Origin: Deinococcus planocerae
GTDB taxonomy: Bacteria > Deinococcota > Deinococci > Deinococcales > Deinococcaceae
DNA length: 64,000 nt
NCBI RefSeq assembly: GCF_002869765.1
Contig: NZ_PNOR01000020.1
Span: 24,173 to 88,172 of the forward strand
Reading direction: 5' to 3'
Shown: piece after piece, positions 13,424 through 29,463 of the stretch
Layout of the letters: every line of letters begins with the position of its first letter
Position numbering within the stretch: the first letter of the stretch is position 1
Translations under genes and position numbers: made by a program
The notes under the pieces: generated by a model
What the model was told of the DNA's origin: nothing
What the model saw: only the letters and a program-made list of their open reading frames with translations
Database searches by the model: none

Positions 13424-14218
13424 TCAGTTCAGCACCCGCATGTCCGCATAGGCGGGCGGCGTCCAGTCCGCGCTGAAGAGCCTGGCCTCGGCCCCCCCGC
13501 CCCGCCCCTCGGGCACGTACCACACGCGCACGCCGCCCGCGCGCTCGCCCAGCGGCAGGAGGGCGCTTTGCCCGGCGGCGAGGCGGTTGAGGGGCAAGCC
13601 GCCCTCGTCGCGCACGCGTAGCCAGGCGTTCACACCGGAAGGAGACCAGCCCGCCACCCGCACCGGACCGCTCGACACGTTCACCAGGCGCGCGCCCCGC
13701 TCGGTCAGGGTCACGCTGAGGTCGGGCCACTCGGGCTGGCGCACCCGCCCGAAGCGGACCTCCAGCCCCGGCAGCCGGGGGGCTGCGCGCCCCGCCGGGA
13801 ACAGCCCCGCCGCGAGCAGCCCGCCCAGCCCCGCCAGCAGCGCGGCGAGCGCGGCGGTGACAGACGCCCCGCCGCCCCCCTGCACGGCGACGAGGCCGAG
13901 CAGGGTCAGGCCGCTCAGCAGGAAGGTCAGCGGCCACGCCCAGCCGGGCCGCTCCCGGGTGGGGCGGAAAGCACCCGGCCAGAACTCCGCGAGCAGCAGC
14001 AGGGCCGCCCCCACCCCGAAGAGGGCGGGCACGTCGGTCAGCGGGGTCAGCCACAGCAGCGCGAGGCCGGGCACCGCCCACCACGCCGCGCGCGGCACCC
14101 ACCGCCGCCTCGCCTCGCCCGCCACCCGCCACAGCCAGTACGCCGCGATCAGACCCAGCACCAGCGCGTAGAGCGGCGTCAGGCGCGAGATGGGCGCGAG
14201 GGTCAGCCAGTCGTCCAC
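13424..14218 (-). CDS. Membrane protein, unknown function
   Basis: 264 residues. About four hydrophobic segments occupy the first half (residues 14-32, 45-62, 66-84 and 96-115, then AALAALLAGLGGLLAAGLF near 122-140). The second half is a soluble beta-rich domain of about 115 residues with SVTLTERGARLVNVSSGPVRV and VRVWYVPEGRG strands, likely on one face of the membrane. I recognise no family. The stop of moaB lies 4 bases upstream of its start, so the two may be co-transcribed. Confidence 0.65.
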   Translation of the reverse strand: MDDWLTLAPISRLTPLYALVLGLIAAYWLWRVAGEARRRWVPRAAWWAVPGLALLWLTPLTDVPALFGVGAALLLLAEFWPGAFRPTRERPGWAWPLTFLLSGLTLLGLVAVQGGGGASVTAALAALLAGLGGLLAAGLFPAGRAAPRLPGLEVRFGRVRQPEWPDLSVTLTERGARLVNVSSGPVRVAGWSPSGVNAWLRVRDEGGLPLNRLAAGQSALLPLGERAGGVRVWYVPEGRGGGAEARLFSADWTPPAYADMRVLN

Positions 14219-14222
14219 GGCC

Positions 14223-14795
14223 TCAGCTCCCCCCTCCGGGCTGCCCCCCCGGCTGGCCGTGCCGCGCGACCTCGAAGGCGAGGTGGCCGAGTTCGTCCCG
14301 GAGGAGTCCCGTCCAGGCGGTCTGCACGGCGTTGAGGCTGCCGGGCAGGGCGAAGAGGAGCGTGCCCCCCGCCAGCCCCCCCACCGCCCGCGAGAGCATC
14401 GCCGCGCCGCCGACCTCGCGGTAGGAGAGCATCCGGAAAAGTTCCCCGAACCCCGGCATCGGCTTGGTGAGCAGCGACTCCACGACCGGAATCGTCACGT
14501 CCCGCCCGGTGATGCCCGTGCCGCCGCTGGAGATCACCACCACCGCGCCCTGCATCAGCTCGCCCAGGGCCCGGCGAATCTCGTCGGCCTCGTCGGGCAC
14601 GACGCGGTAGCCTGTGACCTCGTGCCCGTGTGCGCGCAACTCCGAGAGCAGGTAGGCGCCGCTCGTGTCGGTTTCGGGGGTGCGCGTGTCGCTCACGGTG
14701 AGCACGGCGGCCCGCACGGATCTCGGCGCGGCCCCGTGGTGCTCGGTGGGGGGGTGCTCGGTGGGCGGCGGGTGGGGGGCGGGGGCGTCCGTCAT
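14223..14795 (-). CDS. moaB: MoaB/MogA-type molybdenum cofactor protein
   Basis: A 190-residue MoCF-fold protein that adenylates molybdopterin or takes part in an equivalent cofactor step. Conserved elements are [18 protein letters not shown] (residues 30-47), [21 protein letters not shown] near 100-120, and [15 protein letters not shown] toward the end. A low-complexity proline/histidine stretch (residues 4-27) precedes the domain. ATG 14795 follows a TATCGT box at a distance of 7 bases, so a leaderless transcript is likely. No other molybdopterin genes are in the window. Confidence 0.92.
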   Translation of the reverse strand: MTDAPAPHPPPTEHPPTEHHGAAPRSVRAAVLTVSDTRTPETDTSGAYLLSELRAHGHEVTGYRVVPDEADEIRRALGELMQGAVVVISSGGTGITGRDVTIPVVESLLTKPMPGFGELFRMLSYREVGGAAMLSRAVGGLAGGTLLFALPGSLNAVQTAWTGLLRDELGHLAFEVARHGQPGGQPGGGS

Positions 14796-14802
14796 GTTCG
14801 GC

Positions 14803-14808
14803 ACGATA
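14803..14808 (-). promoter_or_regulatory. Putative -10 box of moaB (TATCGT)
   Basis: TATCGT on the minus strand, 7 bases before the moaB ATG, fits leaderless initiation. Confidence 0.45.
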
Positions 14809-14885
14809 CGCCGGGGAGGGGCGGGGGCGGGGTGGACCACTTCACCGTGCGGCCCCCGCGGCCCGGGCCCCCTCCCTGTGGCCCG

Positions 14886-14891
14886 TATACT
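14886..14891 (+). promoter_or_regulatory. Putative -10 box TATACT of the pseudokinase gene
   Basis: TATACT ends 7 bases before the GTG at 14899, so transcription should begin at the start codon. Confidence 0.55.
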
Positions 14892-14898
14892 TGACCGC

Positions 14899-16452
14899 GT
14901 GAAGCCCATCGGCCCCTACGTCGCCGCACGTGACCTGACGGGCGACCTGCCCGGGGGTGAGGTGCGGACCCTCCGCGCCACCGACCGCCTCACCGGGATG
15001 CCGGTCTTGCTCCACGTGCTGGACCAGGCCGTGGCCCTGCCGGCGCTGCCCCACGACCCGGCCCTGCTCCCCTTCACCGACTCGGGCGTGGACGGCGAGG
15101 CCGTCTACCTCGCCACCGAACTGCCCCCCCACGCCGTTCCCGCCGCCGACCCCCTGCTCGCCGCACGCGGGGCGCTCGCCGGGCTGGCGGCCCTGCACGA
15201 GGCGGGTCTCACCCACGGCGGGGTGGGGCCCGCGCAACTGTGGAGCGTCGACGGTCGCGTGGCCCTCGCCGGGGCCGGGCTGCCGTGGGCCCGGGGCAAA
15301 GCGCCGGGGGACGACCTGCGCGACCTCGCCGCCACCCTGGAGACGCTCGGGGGCCTTCCCGCGCCGCTAAGGGGCGCCCCCGAGACCCTCTCCGCCCGCG
15401 ACCTCCTGGCTCGGCTGGGGCACCCCGCCGCCCCCGCCCACCACGGGACCTCCATCCTGCCGGGCGAGACGGACCCGGACGAGGCGGCGCCGGAGGAGCC
15501 CGTCCCCTCTGGCCGCCGGCTCGGCCAGGGCCGCGTCGGTTGGAAGGTGCCGGCCCTGGGCCGCGCGTCCGGGCCGGGCGGGGATGACCGGGCCGGCCCG
15601 GAGCCCGGGACCGCGCAGGGGCCCGCCGCCCTGCCCGTGGTCGAGCCGCTCGCGCCCGAGGTGCCCGGGGGGAGCCGCGGCGGCCAAGGCGCCGAGCCGC
15701 CTGTCCGGGAGGGCCCCGCGACGCGGGGGGAACCCTCCGCCGCGCCCGCCCGCGAGGTCGCCCTGGTCCCCCCGCCCCGGGTGGACATCGACCTCGGGGC
15801 CGCCGACCTGGAGGCGCTCGCCGCCGATCAGGAGGACCTGGCCTCGGTGCGGGAGAGCCTGCGCGAGACGGCGGGCCTGCCGCCCGAGCCCGACTCGCTC
15901 ATCGCCGCCGCGATCCGCAGCCAGGCGGGGGAGCGTCCCCGCCCGGGCGCGGCGCCGGGTGGGGGGGCCACCCCCCGGCGCGTGGTGGACAAGCCCATCC
16001 GCATCGGTTGGGAGGACGACCACTCGTGGCGGGTGGTCCGAGGCGGGCAGAGCGCCCCCGCTCGCCCCGCCCGGAACGTGCCGCGCTGGCTGGGGCCCGC
16101 CCTGGCGCTGGGGGCCCTGCTCCTGATCGTGGCGCTGGTGTGGGCGCTGATCGCCGGACGGGCCACCCGCACTGGGGTCGCTGCCCCCCAGGCGCGGGTG
16201 GCGCAGGCCTGCTGCGACGTGCGCTTTACCGTGCGCGGCGGGGCGGGCGTGCCCGTGCGCCTGAGCATCGTCTCGGCCCCCGAGGGGTCGGGGGTGCCCT
16301 CCGGGGCGGCGGTCGGCACCGTGCCCGGCTCCGTGCGCCTCCCCGGCCCCGGCACCTACACCCTGCGCGTCGTCGCCGAGGGCTACACCCCGGGCACCGT
16401 CACCATCACCGCCCCGAGTTCGCAGCCTATCGCCATCGACCTGGGCCTGTGA
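14899..16452 (+). CDS. Pseudokinase-like membrane protein with C-terminal PEGA domain
   Basis: 517 residues. Residues 1-190 look like a degraded protein-kinase fold: [18 protein letters not shown] recalls the N-lobe, and [29 protein letters not shown] (99-127) aligns with the catalytic and metal loops. The HRD/HGD position reads HGGV and the DFG position reads AGAG, so both catalytic aspartates are missing. Residues 190-395 are a Pro/Ala/Gly-rich linker, 397-418 a membrane helix, and 435-517 a PEGA-type beta domain ([25 protein letters not shown]), presumably outside the cytoplasm. It resembles a bacterial Ser/Thr receptor kinase that has lost catalysis. The role is unknown; it may sense or scaffold. 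guaA follows after 37 bases. Confidence 0.75.
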   Translation: MKPIGPYVAARDLTGDLPGGEVRTLRATDRLTGMPVLLHVLDQAVALPALPHDPALLPFTDSGVDGEAVYLATELPPHAVPAADPLLAARGALAGLAALHEAGLTHGGVGPAQLWSVDGRVALAGAGLPWARGKAPGDDLRDLAATLETLGGLPAPLRGAPETLSARDLLARLGHPAAPAHHGTSILPGETDPDEAAPEEPVPSGRRLGQGRVGWKVPALGRASGPGGDDRAGPEPGTAQGPAALPVVEPLAPEVPGGSRGGQGAEPPVREGPATRGEPSAAPAREVALVPPPRVDIDLGAADLEALAADQEDLASVRESLRETAGLPPEPDSLIAAAIRSQAGERPRPGAAPGGGATPRRVVDKPIRIGWEDDHSWRVVRGGQSAPARPARNVPRWLGPALALGALLLIVALVWALIAGRATRTGVAAPQARVAQACCDVRFTVRGGAGVPVRLSIVSAPEGSGVPSGAAVGTVPGSVRLPGPGTYTLRVVAEGYTPGTVTITAPSSQPIAIDLGL

Positions 16453-16489
16453 CCGGGTTTCCCGGCGCCCCCGTGAGAGAATCGGCCCC

Positions 16490-18022
<1,533 letters not shown>

Positions 18023-18072
18023 GGCGGGGTTCGAGGCAGTCGGAGGGCTGGAAACGCACGGTCAGAAGGATT

Positions 18073-18714
18073 GTGGTCCGATTCGAAGGGTGGATGGCGC
18101 GGCAGTTCGGTCACCCGGCAGGAGCGTTCGGTGGGCTGATCGGACTCCTCATGGACTGGGAAAATCGCCAGCTCAATCACTTGGTTTACAGTCAGCTCGC
18201 GCTCACGGGCCATGAGCGCATTTTGGAGATCGGCTTTGGGACTGGGCGGACGCTCGCACGCATCGCTGGGAAGATTCCGCAGGGATTCGTGGCTGGCATC
18301 GATCCTTCCGAATCGATGGTCACGAGCGCTCGCCGTCGGTGCCGACGTTGGATTCGTGCGGGCCGGGCCGAGGTCCGTCAGGGTGAGGTCTCGGTGCTTC
18401 CTTACGGGGATGGATGCTTTGATGCCGTTTTGTCCGTCAACACCGTCTACTTCTGGCCTGACCCTGAACGGGCACTGTCTGAGATTCACCGTGTGTTGAA
18501 GCCGGGTGGGCGCCTTCTGCTCGGGTACCATCCGGCGGCGGGCCTGAAAAATAAGGGCCTGGAGCAGTATGGCTTCCGGTTGTACTCCGAGGGGGCGCTG
18601 GACGCGCTGCTTCGTGAGAGGGGGTTCGCGTCCATCCGCCATACCCACGGCACCGGCACCCCCTATGGCGCTATATGCACCCGCGCATACCGCGGACCAG
18701 CTCAAGCTGATTAG
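18073..18714 (+). CDS. Class I SAM-dependent methyltransferase
   Basis: About 213 residues. Motif I ILEIGFGTGRTLARIA, the acidic GIDPSESMV strand end, motif IV-like CFDAVLSVNTVYFWPD and the post-motif HRVLKPGGRLLLGYHP are all present, as in UbiE/Methyltransf_11 proteins. The substrate is unknown; the WMARQFGHPAG N-terminus is typical of small-molecule or lipid methyltransferases of unknown target. The frame is open from 18013 inside guaA. I prefer GTG 18073 (AGAAGG just upstream), and ATG 18094 is also possible. Codon third positions are less GC-rich than in neighbours, suggesting later acquisition. Confidence 0.8.
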   Translation: MVRFEGWMARQFGHPAGAFGGLIGLLMDWENRQLNHLVYSQLALTGHERILEIGFGTGRTLARIAGKIPQGFVAGIDPSESMVTSARRRCRRWIRAGRAEVRQGEVSVLPYGDGCFDAVLSVNTVYFWPDPERALSEIHRVLKPGGRLLLGYHPAAGLKNKGLEQYGFRLYSEGALDALLRERGFASIRHTHGTGTPYGAICTRAYRGPAQAD

Positions 18715-18845
18715 TGGATTGAGGTTTCGTCAGGTCGTCACCCAACATGGGCAGGACGGCGCAGATGATTTGTCGAGTCGTTTTTGACATCATCAGCAAT
18801 TCGCTTGTCACAGGTGGGTGTAAAGAGCCATCGCCCCCGAATACC

Positions 18846-19109
18846 CTAGTCCAGCCCGAGGTCGGTGACGGGCTCGCCCTCGAACAGCACCCCCAGCGCG
18901 GCGGCGCGGTCGTGGTCATATTGGGTCAGGTCCTCCGGGAAGGTCTTGCCCGGCTTCATGGAGAGGTACAGCGTGCCGTGGCGAAAGCCCATGCGGGTAT
19001 GCCCACCCAGCGTTTCTCCCAGCAGCCAGGGCGTGCCGTGGGGAGGCAGGGGCCGCGTGTATTTCTCTCCGGTCGCGAGCAGTTCCAAACGGGTCGGCGT
19101 CTCTGCCAT
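18846..19109 (-). CDS. Hypothetical protein, 87 residues
   Basis: Begins MAETPTRLELLATGEKYT and contains GGHTRMGFRHGTLYLSMKPGK and an acidic end (FEGEPVTDLGLD). No signal peptide or membrane segment is seen, and I recognise no family. The upstream bases on the minus strand are unusually AT-rich (a TTTATTCAAACTTAATC stretch before the ATG), so it probably has its own promoter. The 130 bases between it and the methyltransferase gene hold nothing I can name. Confidence 0.55.
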   Translation of the reverse strand: MAETPTRLELLATGEKYTRPLPPHGTPWLLGETLGGHTRMGFRHGTLYLSMKPGKTFPEDLTQYDHDRAAALGVLFEGEPVTDLGLD

Positions 19110-19207
19110 GATTAAGTTTGAATAAAGATGCGGCGGAAGGGTATCCCCACGGTGGGGGAAGGGAGGCCCGAGCGGTGTGATGAGGCTTCCCAACCGACCG
19201 GGGAAGC

Positions 19208-19372
19208 TCACGGCAACACCTGCACGAAATGCTCCACCGTCGAGAAGGAGTTGTAGAAATAGTGAAGCAACGAGCGCCACTCCTGGTACTCCGCACGTTC
19301 CTAAAAGCCCACCGTGTGGTTCTCCAGAGCCAACGCGGCACGCCCCAGTGGAGGGAAGCCCAGGGTCGGGTC
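19208..19372 (-). pseudogene. Possible decayed coding remnant interrupted by a TAG stop
   Basis: In one minus-strand frame the sequence reads protein-like on both sides of a stop. Before TAG (19301-19303) is DPTLGFPPLGRAALALENH followed by TVGF; after it comes ERAEYQEWRSLLHYFYNSF continuing to a TGA at 19208-19210. The aromatic-rich, low-proline composition is unlike the shadow frames around it. No start or ribosome site is recognised. It may be the tail of a small gene that lost its beginning. Low confidence. Confidence 0.3.
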
Positions 19373-19386
19373 TCTACCCGAACCCC

Positions 19387-19713
19387 TCACGCCGTCGTCT
19401 GATCCACCTGGGCGCTCTGGGAAGGCTCATCTATACCGTGCGCCAGGATGAGGTGGCCGGTCGCCATCTGCTGCCGCAGTGGGCGAATCCGGGCGTACCC
19501 CTCCGAGTCGTACCAACCGCGGGCCTGCTCGGCAGAGGGAAAGGCGAGGACCACCACCCGTTCCGGCACCGTGCCTTCCAGCGCTTGGGGCTCGCCGCCG
19601 CGCACGAGAAACTGCCCACTGTAAGGTTCGAGGGTCGCAGAGACCTGCCGCGAGTAGGTGGGGTAGCCCTCCGGGTCCTGCACGTCGATCAGGCCGATCA
19701 CGTAGACGGTCAT
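19387..19713 (-). CDS. DUF1330-family protein (dimeric ferredoxin-like fold)
   Basis: 108 residues of the DUF1330 alpha/beta-barrel family: VYVIGLIDVQDPEGYPTYSRQ at the N-terminus, GQFLVRGGEPQALEG near residue 35, and the family core ERVVVLAFPSAEQARGWYDSEGYARIRPLR. Function in this family is undefined; members are small stand-alone proteins. ATG 19713 has a GGAGGAAGC ribosome site. It lies after leuA in the same direction but 115 bases away and probably is not part of that unit. Confidence 0.85.
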   Translation of the reverse strand: MTVYVIGLIDVQDPEGYPTYSRQVSATLEPYSGQFLVRGGEPQALEGTVPERVVVLAFPSAEQARGWYDSEGYARIRPLRQQMATGHLILAHGIDEPSQSAQVDQTTA

Positions 19714-19828
19714 GCTTCCTCCTGAACTTCGGGGCCAGACACCTGGGGTGAAACCGCATCTCAGCCGGTCTCTGCGCTTCTCAAAGGGCAACAGGCGGAG
19801 TTGCCCCCGCCCCCTGCCTTCTCCCCCA

Positions 19829-21379
<1,551 letters not shown>

Positions 21380-21410
21380 GTCGGGGCTCCTGGGGGCGCG
21401 AGGTCGGAGA

Positions 21411-21448
21411 CGGACAAAGAAAAGCCCCGGAGGGCGGTTCCTCCGGGG
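21411..21448 (-). terminator. Attenuator-type terminator in the leuA leader
   Basis: A perfect 9-bp CCCCGGAGG/CCTCCGGGG stem (21440-21448 with 21425-21433) with a 6-base loop is followed by CTTTTCTTTG on the minus strand. It lies between the leader peptide stop and leuA. Confidence 0.75.
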
Positions 21449-21471
21449 GTTCAGGCAAACCTCTTTGCCGC

Positions 21472-21519
21472 TCACTCCACCGGAGGAACGCCAAGAAGAA
21501 GGAGGCCGAACGCTTTCAT
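21472..21519 (-). CDS. leuL: leuA leader peptide ([15 protein letters not shown])
   Basis: A 15-codon ORF with four consecutive leucine codons (CTC CTT CTT CTT) just upstream of the terminator hairpin and leuA. Its ATG lies 7 bases after a TACCAT box, so the leader itself is probably translated from a leaderless end. By analogy with leu attenuators, ribosome stalling at the leucine run when charged tRNA-Leu is scarce would favour read-through. The CCTCCGG near its end can pair with the 5' arm of the terminator. The peptide is seen directly; the mechanism is inferred. Confidence 0.7.
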   Translation of the reverse strand: MKAFGLLLLGVPPVE

Positions 21520-21526
21520 GGCTGGC

Positions 21527-21532
21527 ATGGTA
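21527..21532 (-). promoter_or_regulatory. Putative -10 box of the leuA unit (TACCAT)
   Basis: TACCAT on the minus strand, 7 bases before the leader-peptide ATG. The -35 region is weak. Confidence 0.4.
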
Positions 21533-21572
21533 ACGAGGGACACCCTGGCGGAAGGCGCAGGTGTCTAGACGC

Positions 21573-22583
<1,011 letters not shown>

Positions 22584-22648
22584 TGGGGGATTCTCCTACA
22601 GAGTGTGAGGTGGGGGGGAATGTGAGCTAGGGGAGGGGGCGGCGTAAA

Positions 22649-22745
22649 CCCCTCAGTCGCCTTCGGCGCCAGCTCCCCTCAAGGGGAGCCAGGGTGCTTT
22701 TTGGCTCCCTTTTCAGGGGAGCTGTCAGTGAAGCTGACTGAGGGG
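22649..22745. repeat. 97-bp imperfect palindromic repeat
   Basis: Begins CCCCTCAGTC and ends GACTGAGGGG, with internal AGCTCCCCT/AGGGGAGC arms on each side. The same build recurs at 38940-39036 (also 97 bp) and at 58105-58223. On either strand it can fold into a long hairpin, here between ilvN and ilvC. Confidence 0.75.
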
Positions 22746-22756
22746 TCGCCCTCGAC

Positions 22757-23370
22757 TCAGAACAGATTCGGCACCCCTCCCGCCTGCGTCTCGCGCGCCT
22801 CGGCAGCCTCCACGACGGGCCTCAGCGTCTCCGTCTCCCCCTCGTGGTAGACGTGGCTGGGAATGTCGGCGTTCGAGCCGCGCGTCAGGGCCACCCGCCC
22901 CGTCCGCATCGTCTCGATGATGCCGAAGGGGCGCATCTGCTCGATAAAGGCCGTGATCTTGCCCTCGTCGCCCGTCACCTCGAAAGTCAGGGCGTGGCGG
23001 CCCACGTCCACGATGCGGGCGCGGAAGTCCTCGGCGATCTGGCGCACCTCCACCCGGCTTTCCGGCGTGATGGCGACCTTCACGAGCACGAGTTCGCGGT
23101 CCACGAACTTCTCCAGGCTGTGGTCGATGATCTTCACCACGTCGTGAAGCTTTTCGAGCTGGCGCATCGCCTGTTCCACCACACCCCGGTCGCCCGTCAC
23201 CACGAAGGTCATGCGGCTGAGGCCGGGGTGTTCGGTCGAGCCCACGCTGAGACTCCTGATGTTGTACCCGCGCCGCCCGAAGAGTGAGGTGATGCGGGTC
23301 AGCACGCGCGGCTCGTCGCGCACGAGGGCGGAGACGAGGTGGTCTTTCTGGCCGGGGTCGAAGGGGGCCG

Positions 23371-23374
<4 letters not shown>
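22757..23374 (-). CDS. ilvN: Acetolactate synthase, small regulatory subunit
   Basis: A 205-residue regulatory subunit carrying the ACT domain. HLVSALVRDEPRVLTRITSLFGRRGYNIRSLSVGSTE near the start is the valine-sensing ACT motif; the second half matches the IlvH C-terminal domain (LVLVKVAI, FEVTGDEGKITAFIEQMRPFGI). Its last 25 residues add a short acidic tail. ATG 23374 overlaps the ilvB stop by 4 bases, which sets the start although the frame is open upstream. It binds IlvB and gives valine feedback inhibition. Confidence 0.96.
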
Positions 23375-25089
<1,715 letters not shown>

Positions 25090-25244
25090 GCGTTCCTCCT
25101 CACAGTCCCGCTCGTGGCCGACTCCAAAAGACGCGCGCCACGCTTCCCCGAAGGCGGCGCGGCGCGAAGTGACAGCCCCTGTCGGGCCGCTTCTCGTTGT
25201 CCTTGCTGTCCCCTGATCCCCATGCCTGACCTCTCCTTTGCCCC

Positions 25245-25279
25245 CATTGAGAACCCCCCGCCCTGTGGTCGGCGGGGGG
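25245..25279 (-). terminator. Candidate attenuator hairpin in the ilvB leader
   Basis: A perfect 9-bp CCCCCCGCC/GGCGGGGGG stem (25271-25279 with 25254-25262), followed on the minus strand by TTCTCAATG. The stem is very stable but the T-run is weak, so it may pause rather than terminate. Confidence 0.5.
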
Positions 25280-25306
25280 GTGGCACGCGCTCGCGCTTAG
25301 CGGCCA

Positions 25307-25351
25307 TCAACCCCCGGCGCTAAGAAATACCACCACGAGAATGCGGCTCAT
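25307..25351 (-). CDS. ilvL: ilvB leader peptide (MSRILVVVFLSAGG)
   Basis: A 14-residue ORF starting at ATG 25351 and ending TGA 25307-25309. Residues 4-10 read ILVVVFL: one Ile, two Leu and three Val, the regulatory amino acids of this pathway. It follows a TTGATC-18-TAGGGT promoter whose -10 lies 6 bases before the ATG, so the leader is likely leaderless. It sits between the promoter and the GC-rich hairpin before ilvB, the standard attenuator order. Translation has not been shown. Confidence 0.7.
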   Translation of the reverse strand: MSRILVVVFLSAGG

Positions 25352-25357
25352 GGGTTC

Positions 25358-25387
25358 ACCCTACGGCGCGGGCAGGGGAAGGATCAA
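25358..25387 (-). promoter_or_regulatory. Putative ilv promoter (TTGATC-18-TAGGGT)
   Basis: -35 TTGATC at 25382-25387 and -10 TAGGGT at 25358-25363 on the minus strand, followed after 6 bases by the leader ATG. Confidence 0.55.
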
Positions 25388-25553
25388 GGCGCGTCTAGAT
25401 GAGGCGGGCGGTACGGGACAGGGAACAGACGGGCGTTCGGGAAAGGGTGGCTCCGGTCAGGACGAAGGGCGCCGCATCCCCTCGTGACCCTGAACGGGGA
25501 GAGTCCTGCGGGCCAGCACGGGTGTCCGCGGACCTTTTGCCCACCCCCACAGC
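25388..25553. other. Intergenic stretch, nothing recognised
   Basis: Between the ilv promoter and the helicase terminator I see no supported gene or site. Frames here are arginine- and proline-rich shadows. Confidence 0.4.
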
Positions 25554-25584
25554 AAAAGCGCCCCCACCACTCGGGCAGGGGCAC
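25554..25584 (-). terminator. Intrinsic terminator of the DEAD-box helicase gene
   Basis: GTGCCCC (25578-25584) pairs with GGGGCGC (25558-25564, one G-T pair), followed by TTTTGC on the minus strand, about 17 bases after the stop codon. Confidence 0.6.
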
Positions 25585-25600
25585 GACCTGAAAAGTTGCT

Positions 25601-27422
<1,822 letters not shown>

Positions 27423-27534
27423 GGGAAAGCACGACCCCAGTGACCAGCAAACGCCTCAATCGGCATCCAGCATGTCCTGAAAGTGGGGGCACCTTCCAGC
27501 CGCCGGGCACATCCCGAGCGGCGCACGAAGAGAA

Positions 27535-27563
27535 AGTGTACACGGTACGCTTGGGAAAATCAA
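27535..27563 (-). promoter_or_regulatory. Promoter of the helicase gene (TTGATT-17-TACACT)
   Basis: -35 TTGATT (27558-27563) and -10 TACACT (27535-27540), 17 bases apart, on the minus strand. The surrounding sequence is AT-richer than average. Confidence 0.7.
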
Positions 27564-27613
27564 GTGGGGAGGCGGCGGTCCTTGGGTGAAACAGGTGTCG
27601 GTTCTGACGCTGG

Positions 27614-27619
27614 TAGCGT
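27614..27619 (+). promoter_or_regulatory. Putative -10 box TAGCGT
   Basis: TAGCGT lies 6 bases before the ATG at 27626, consistent with a leaderless transcript. Confidence 0.4.
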
Positions 27620-27625
27620 TGAGCT

Positions 27626-28015
27626 ATGGACGCCACGCCCAATCGTCTAAGCCAGGCCGCCGCCGATCTTGGGTTGCCTGACCATGAGGGTCACCAGGAC
27701 TGGGGCATCGAGTTCGCCGACCCGGAACGCCTGCCAGAGTTCGTCGCGTACTACCGGGACCATCAAGCAACGTTCGACGAGTACGCACAGGAATATCACC
27801 TGGGCGAACTGCTTTTAGGATCGGCTCGTGAGGCCATCTACGCAGGATGCCAGCCGCGCTCGCTGATTGAAGAGGCGGTAGCGCTGGTCGCGGCACGCCA
27901 CGAATGCGAGCCAACTCAGGACCTGTTCACGGACTGGACCGGACTTACGCCTCATGACTGGACGGACCGGGAGAAGATTGCTGCTGTTCTTTTTGAGGAA
28001 ATGGACAGGGAGTAG
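27626..28015 (+). CDS. Hypothetical acidic protein, 129 residues
   Basis: Starts MDATPNRLSQAAADLGLPD; contains FVAYYRDHQATFDEYAQEYH, LLLGSAREAIYAGCQP and ARHECEPTQDLFTDWTG, and ends in EEMDRE. It is acidic with many aromatic residues and no membrane segment or signal peptide. It looks like a real globular protein but I recognise no family. Codon third positions are less GC-rich than in neighbours, hinting at later acquisition. It converges with the RluD-type gene, the stops being 2 bases apart. Confidence 0.65.
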   Translation: MDATPNRLSQAAADLGLPDHEGHQDWGIEFADPERLPEFVAYYRDHQATFDEYAQEYHLGELLLGSAREAIYAGCQPRSLIEEAVALVAARHECEPTQDLFTDWTGLTPHDWTDREKIAAVLFEEMDRE

Positions 28016-28017
28016 CC

Positions 28018-28986
<969 letters not shown>

Positions 28987-28993
28987 GGCGGGC

Positions 28994-28999
28994 AGTGTA
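28994..28999 (-). promoter_or_regulatory. Putative -10 box TACACT of the pseudouridine synthase gene
   Basis: TACACT on the minus strand, 7 bases before the GTG at 28986. Confidence 0.5.
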
Positions 29000-29154
29000 G
29001 CGCCGGGCTGAGCGAGTCTTGAGGAAGGGTAGGCGGGCAATCCGAACCGGGGCGGGCGGCATATGGCCGGGTGAGGGCACAGACGGCTCTGGCCCGCAGA
29101 CCAACCCCACGCCCCCTCTTCCGGCGCCGCCGGTCGCCCCCAGGGAGAAGCCCC

Positions 29155-29424
29155 ATGCCCAACATCGGACCCGGTGAACTGCTCGTCGTCCTCCTGATCG
29201 CGCTGCTCGTCTTCGGGCCGCGCAAGCTGCCGGAACTCGGCAAGAGCCTCGGCCACGGCCTGCGCGAGTTTCGCAAGTCCACAGGCGCGGTCGGCGAAGA
29301 ACTGCGCCGCGGCCTCGAGACCACCCCGGACGTGCCCGCGCCGGTGCCGGTGCTGTCTCCTGTCGGGAGGGCGGGAAAGACACCCCAGCCCGAGGCCGCC
29401 CCCGTTGATCCGCCCCACTCCTGA
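29155..29424 (+). CDS. tatA: Twin-arginine translocase subunit TatA
   Basis: An 89-residue membrane protein that forms the Tat pore. The order is typical: a short periplasmic start (MPNIGPGE), one membrane helix (LLVVLLIALLVF), the FGPRKLPELG hinge, and an amphipathic helix KSLGHGLREFRKSTG. A disordered, proline-rich tail follows. ATG 29155 follows AGGGAGAAG. No tatC is adjacent; the sigma-factor gene begins 39 bases later. Confidence 0.93.
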   Translation: MPNIGPGELLVVLLIALLVFGPRKLPELGKSLGHGLREFRKSTGAVGEELRRGLETTPDVPAPVPVLSPVGRAGKTPQPEAAPVDPPHS

Positions 29425-29463
29425 CGCCTCGCCCCGCGGCCCTGTTAGGCTGAGCGTCACCCC

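Noticed and set aside
18671..18919. 82-codon minus-strand frame overlapping the methyltransferase end
   Set aside because: The LLMMSKTTRQIICAVLPM part looks slightly protein-like, but there is no start signal, and it overlaps two better genes. A transposase remnant was considered; nothing recognisable remained.
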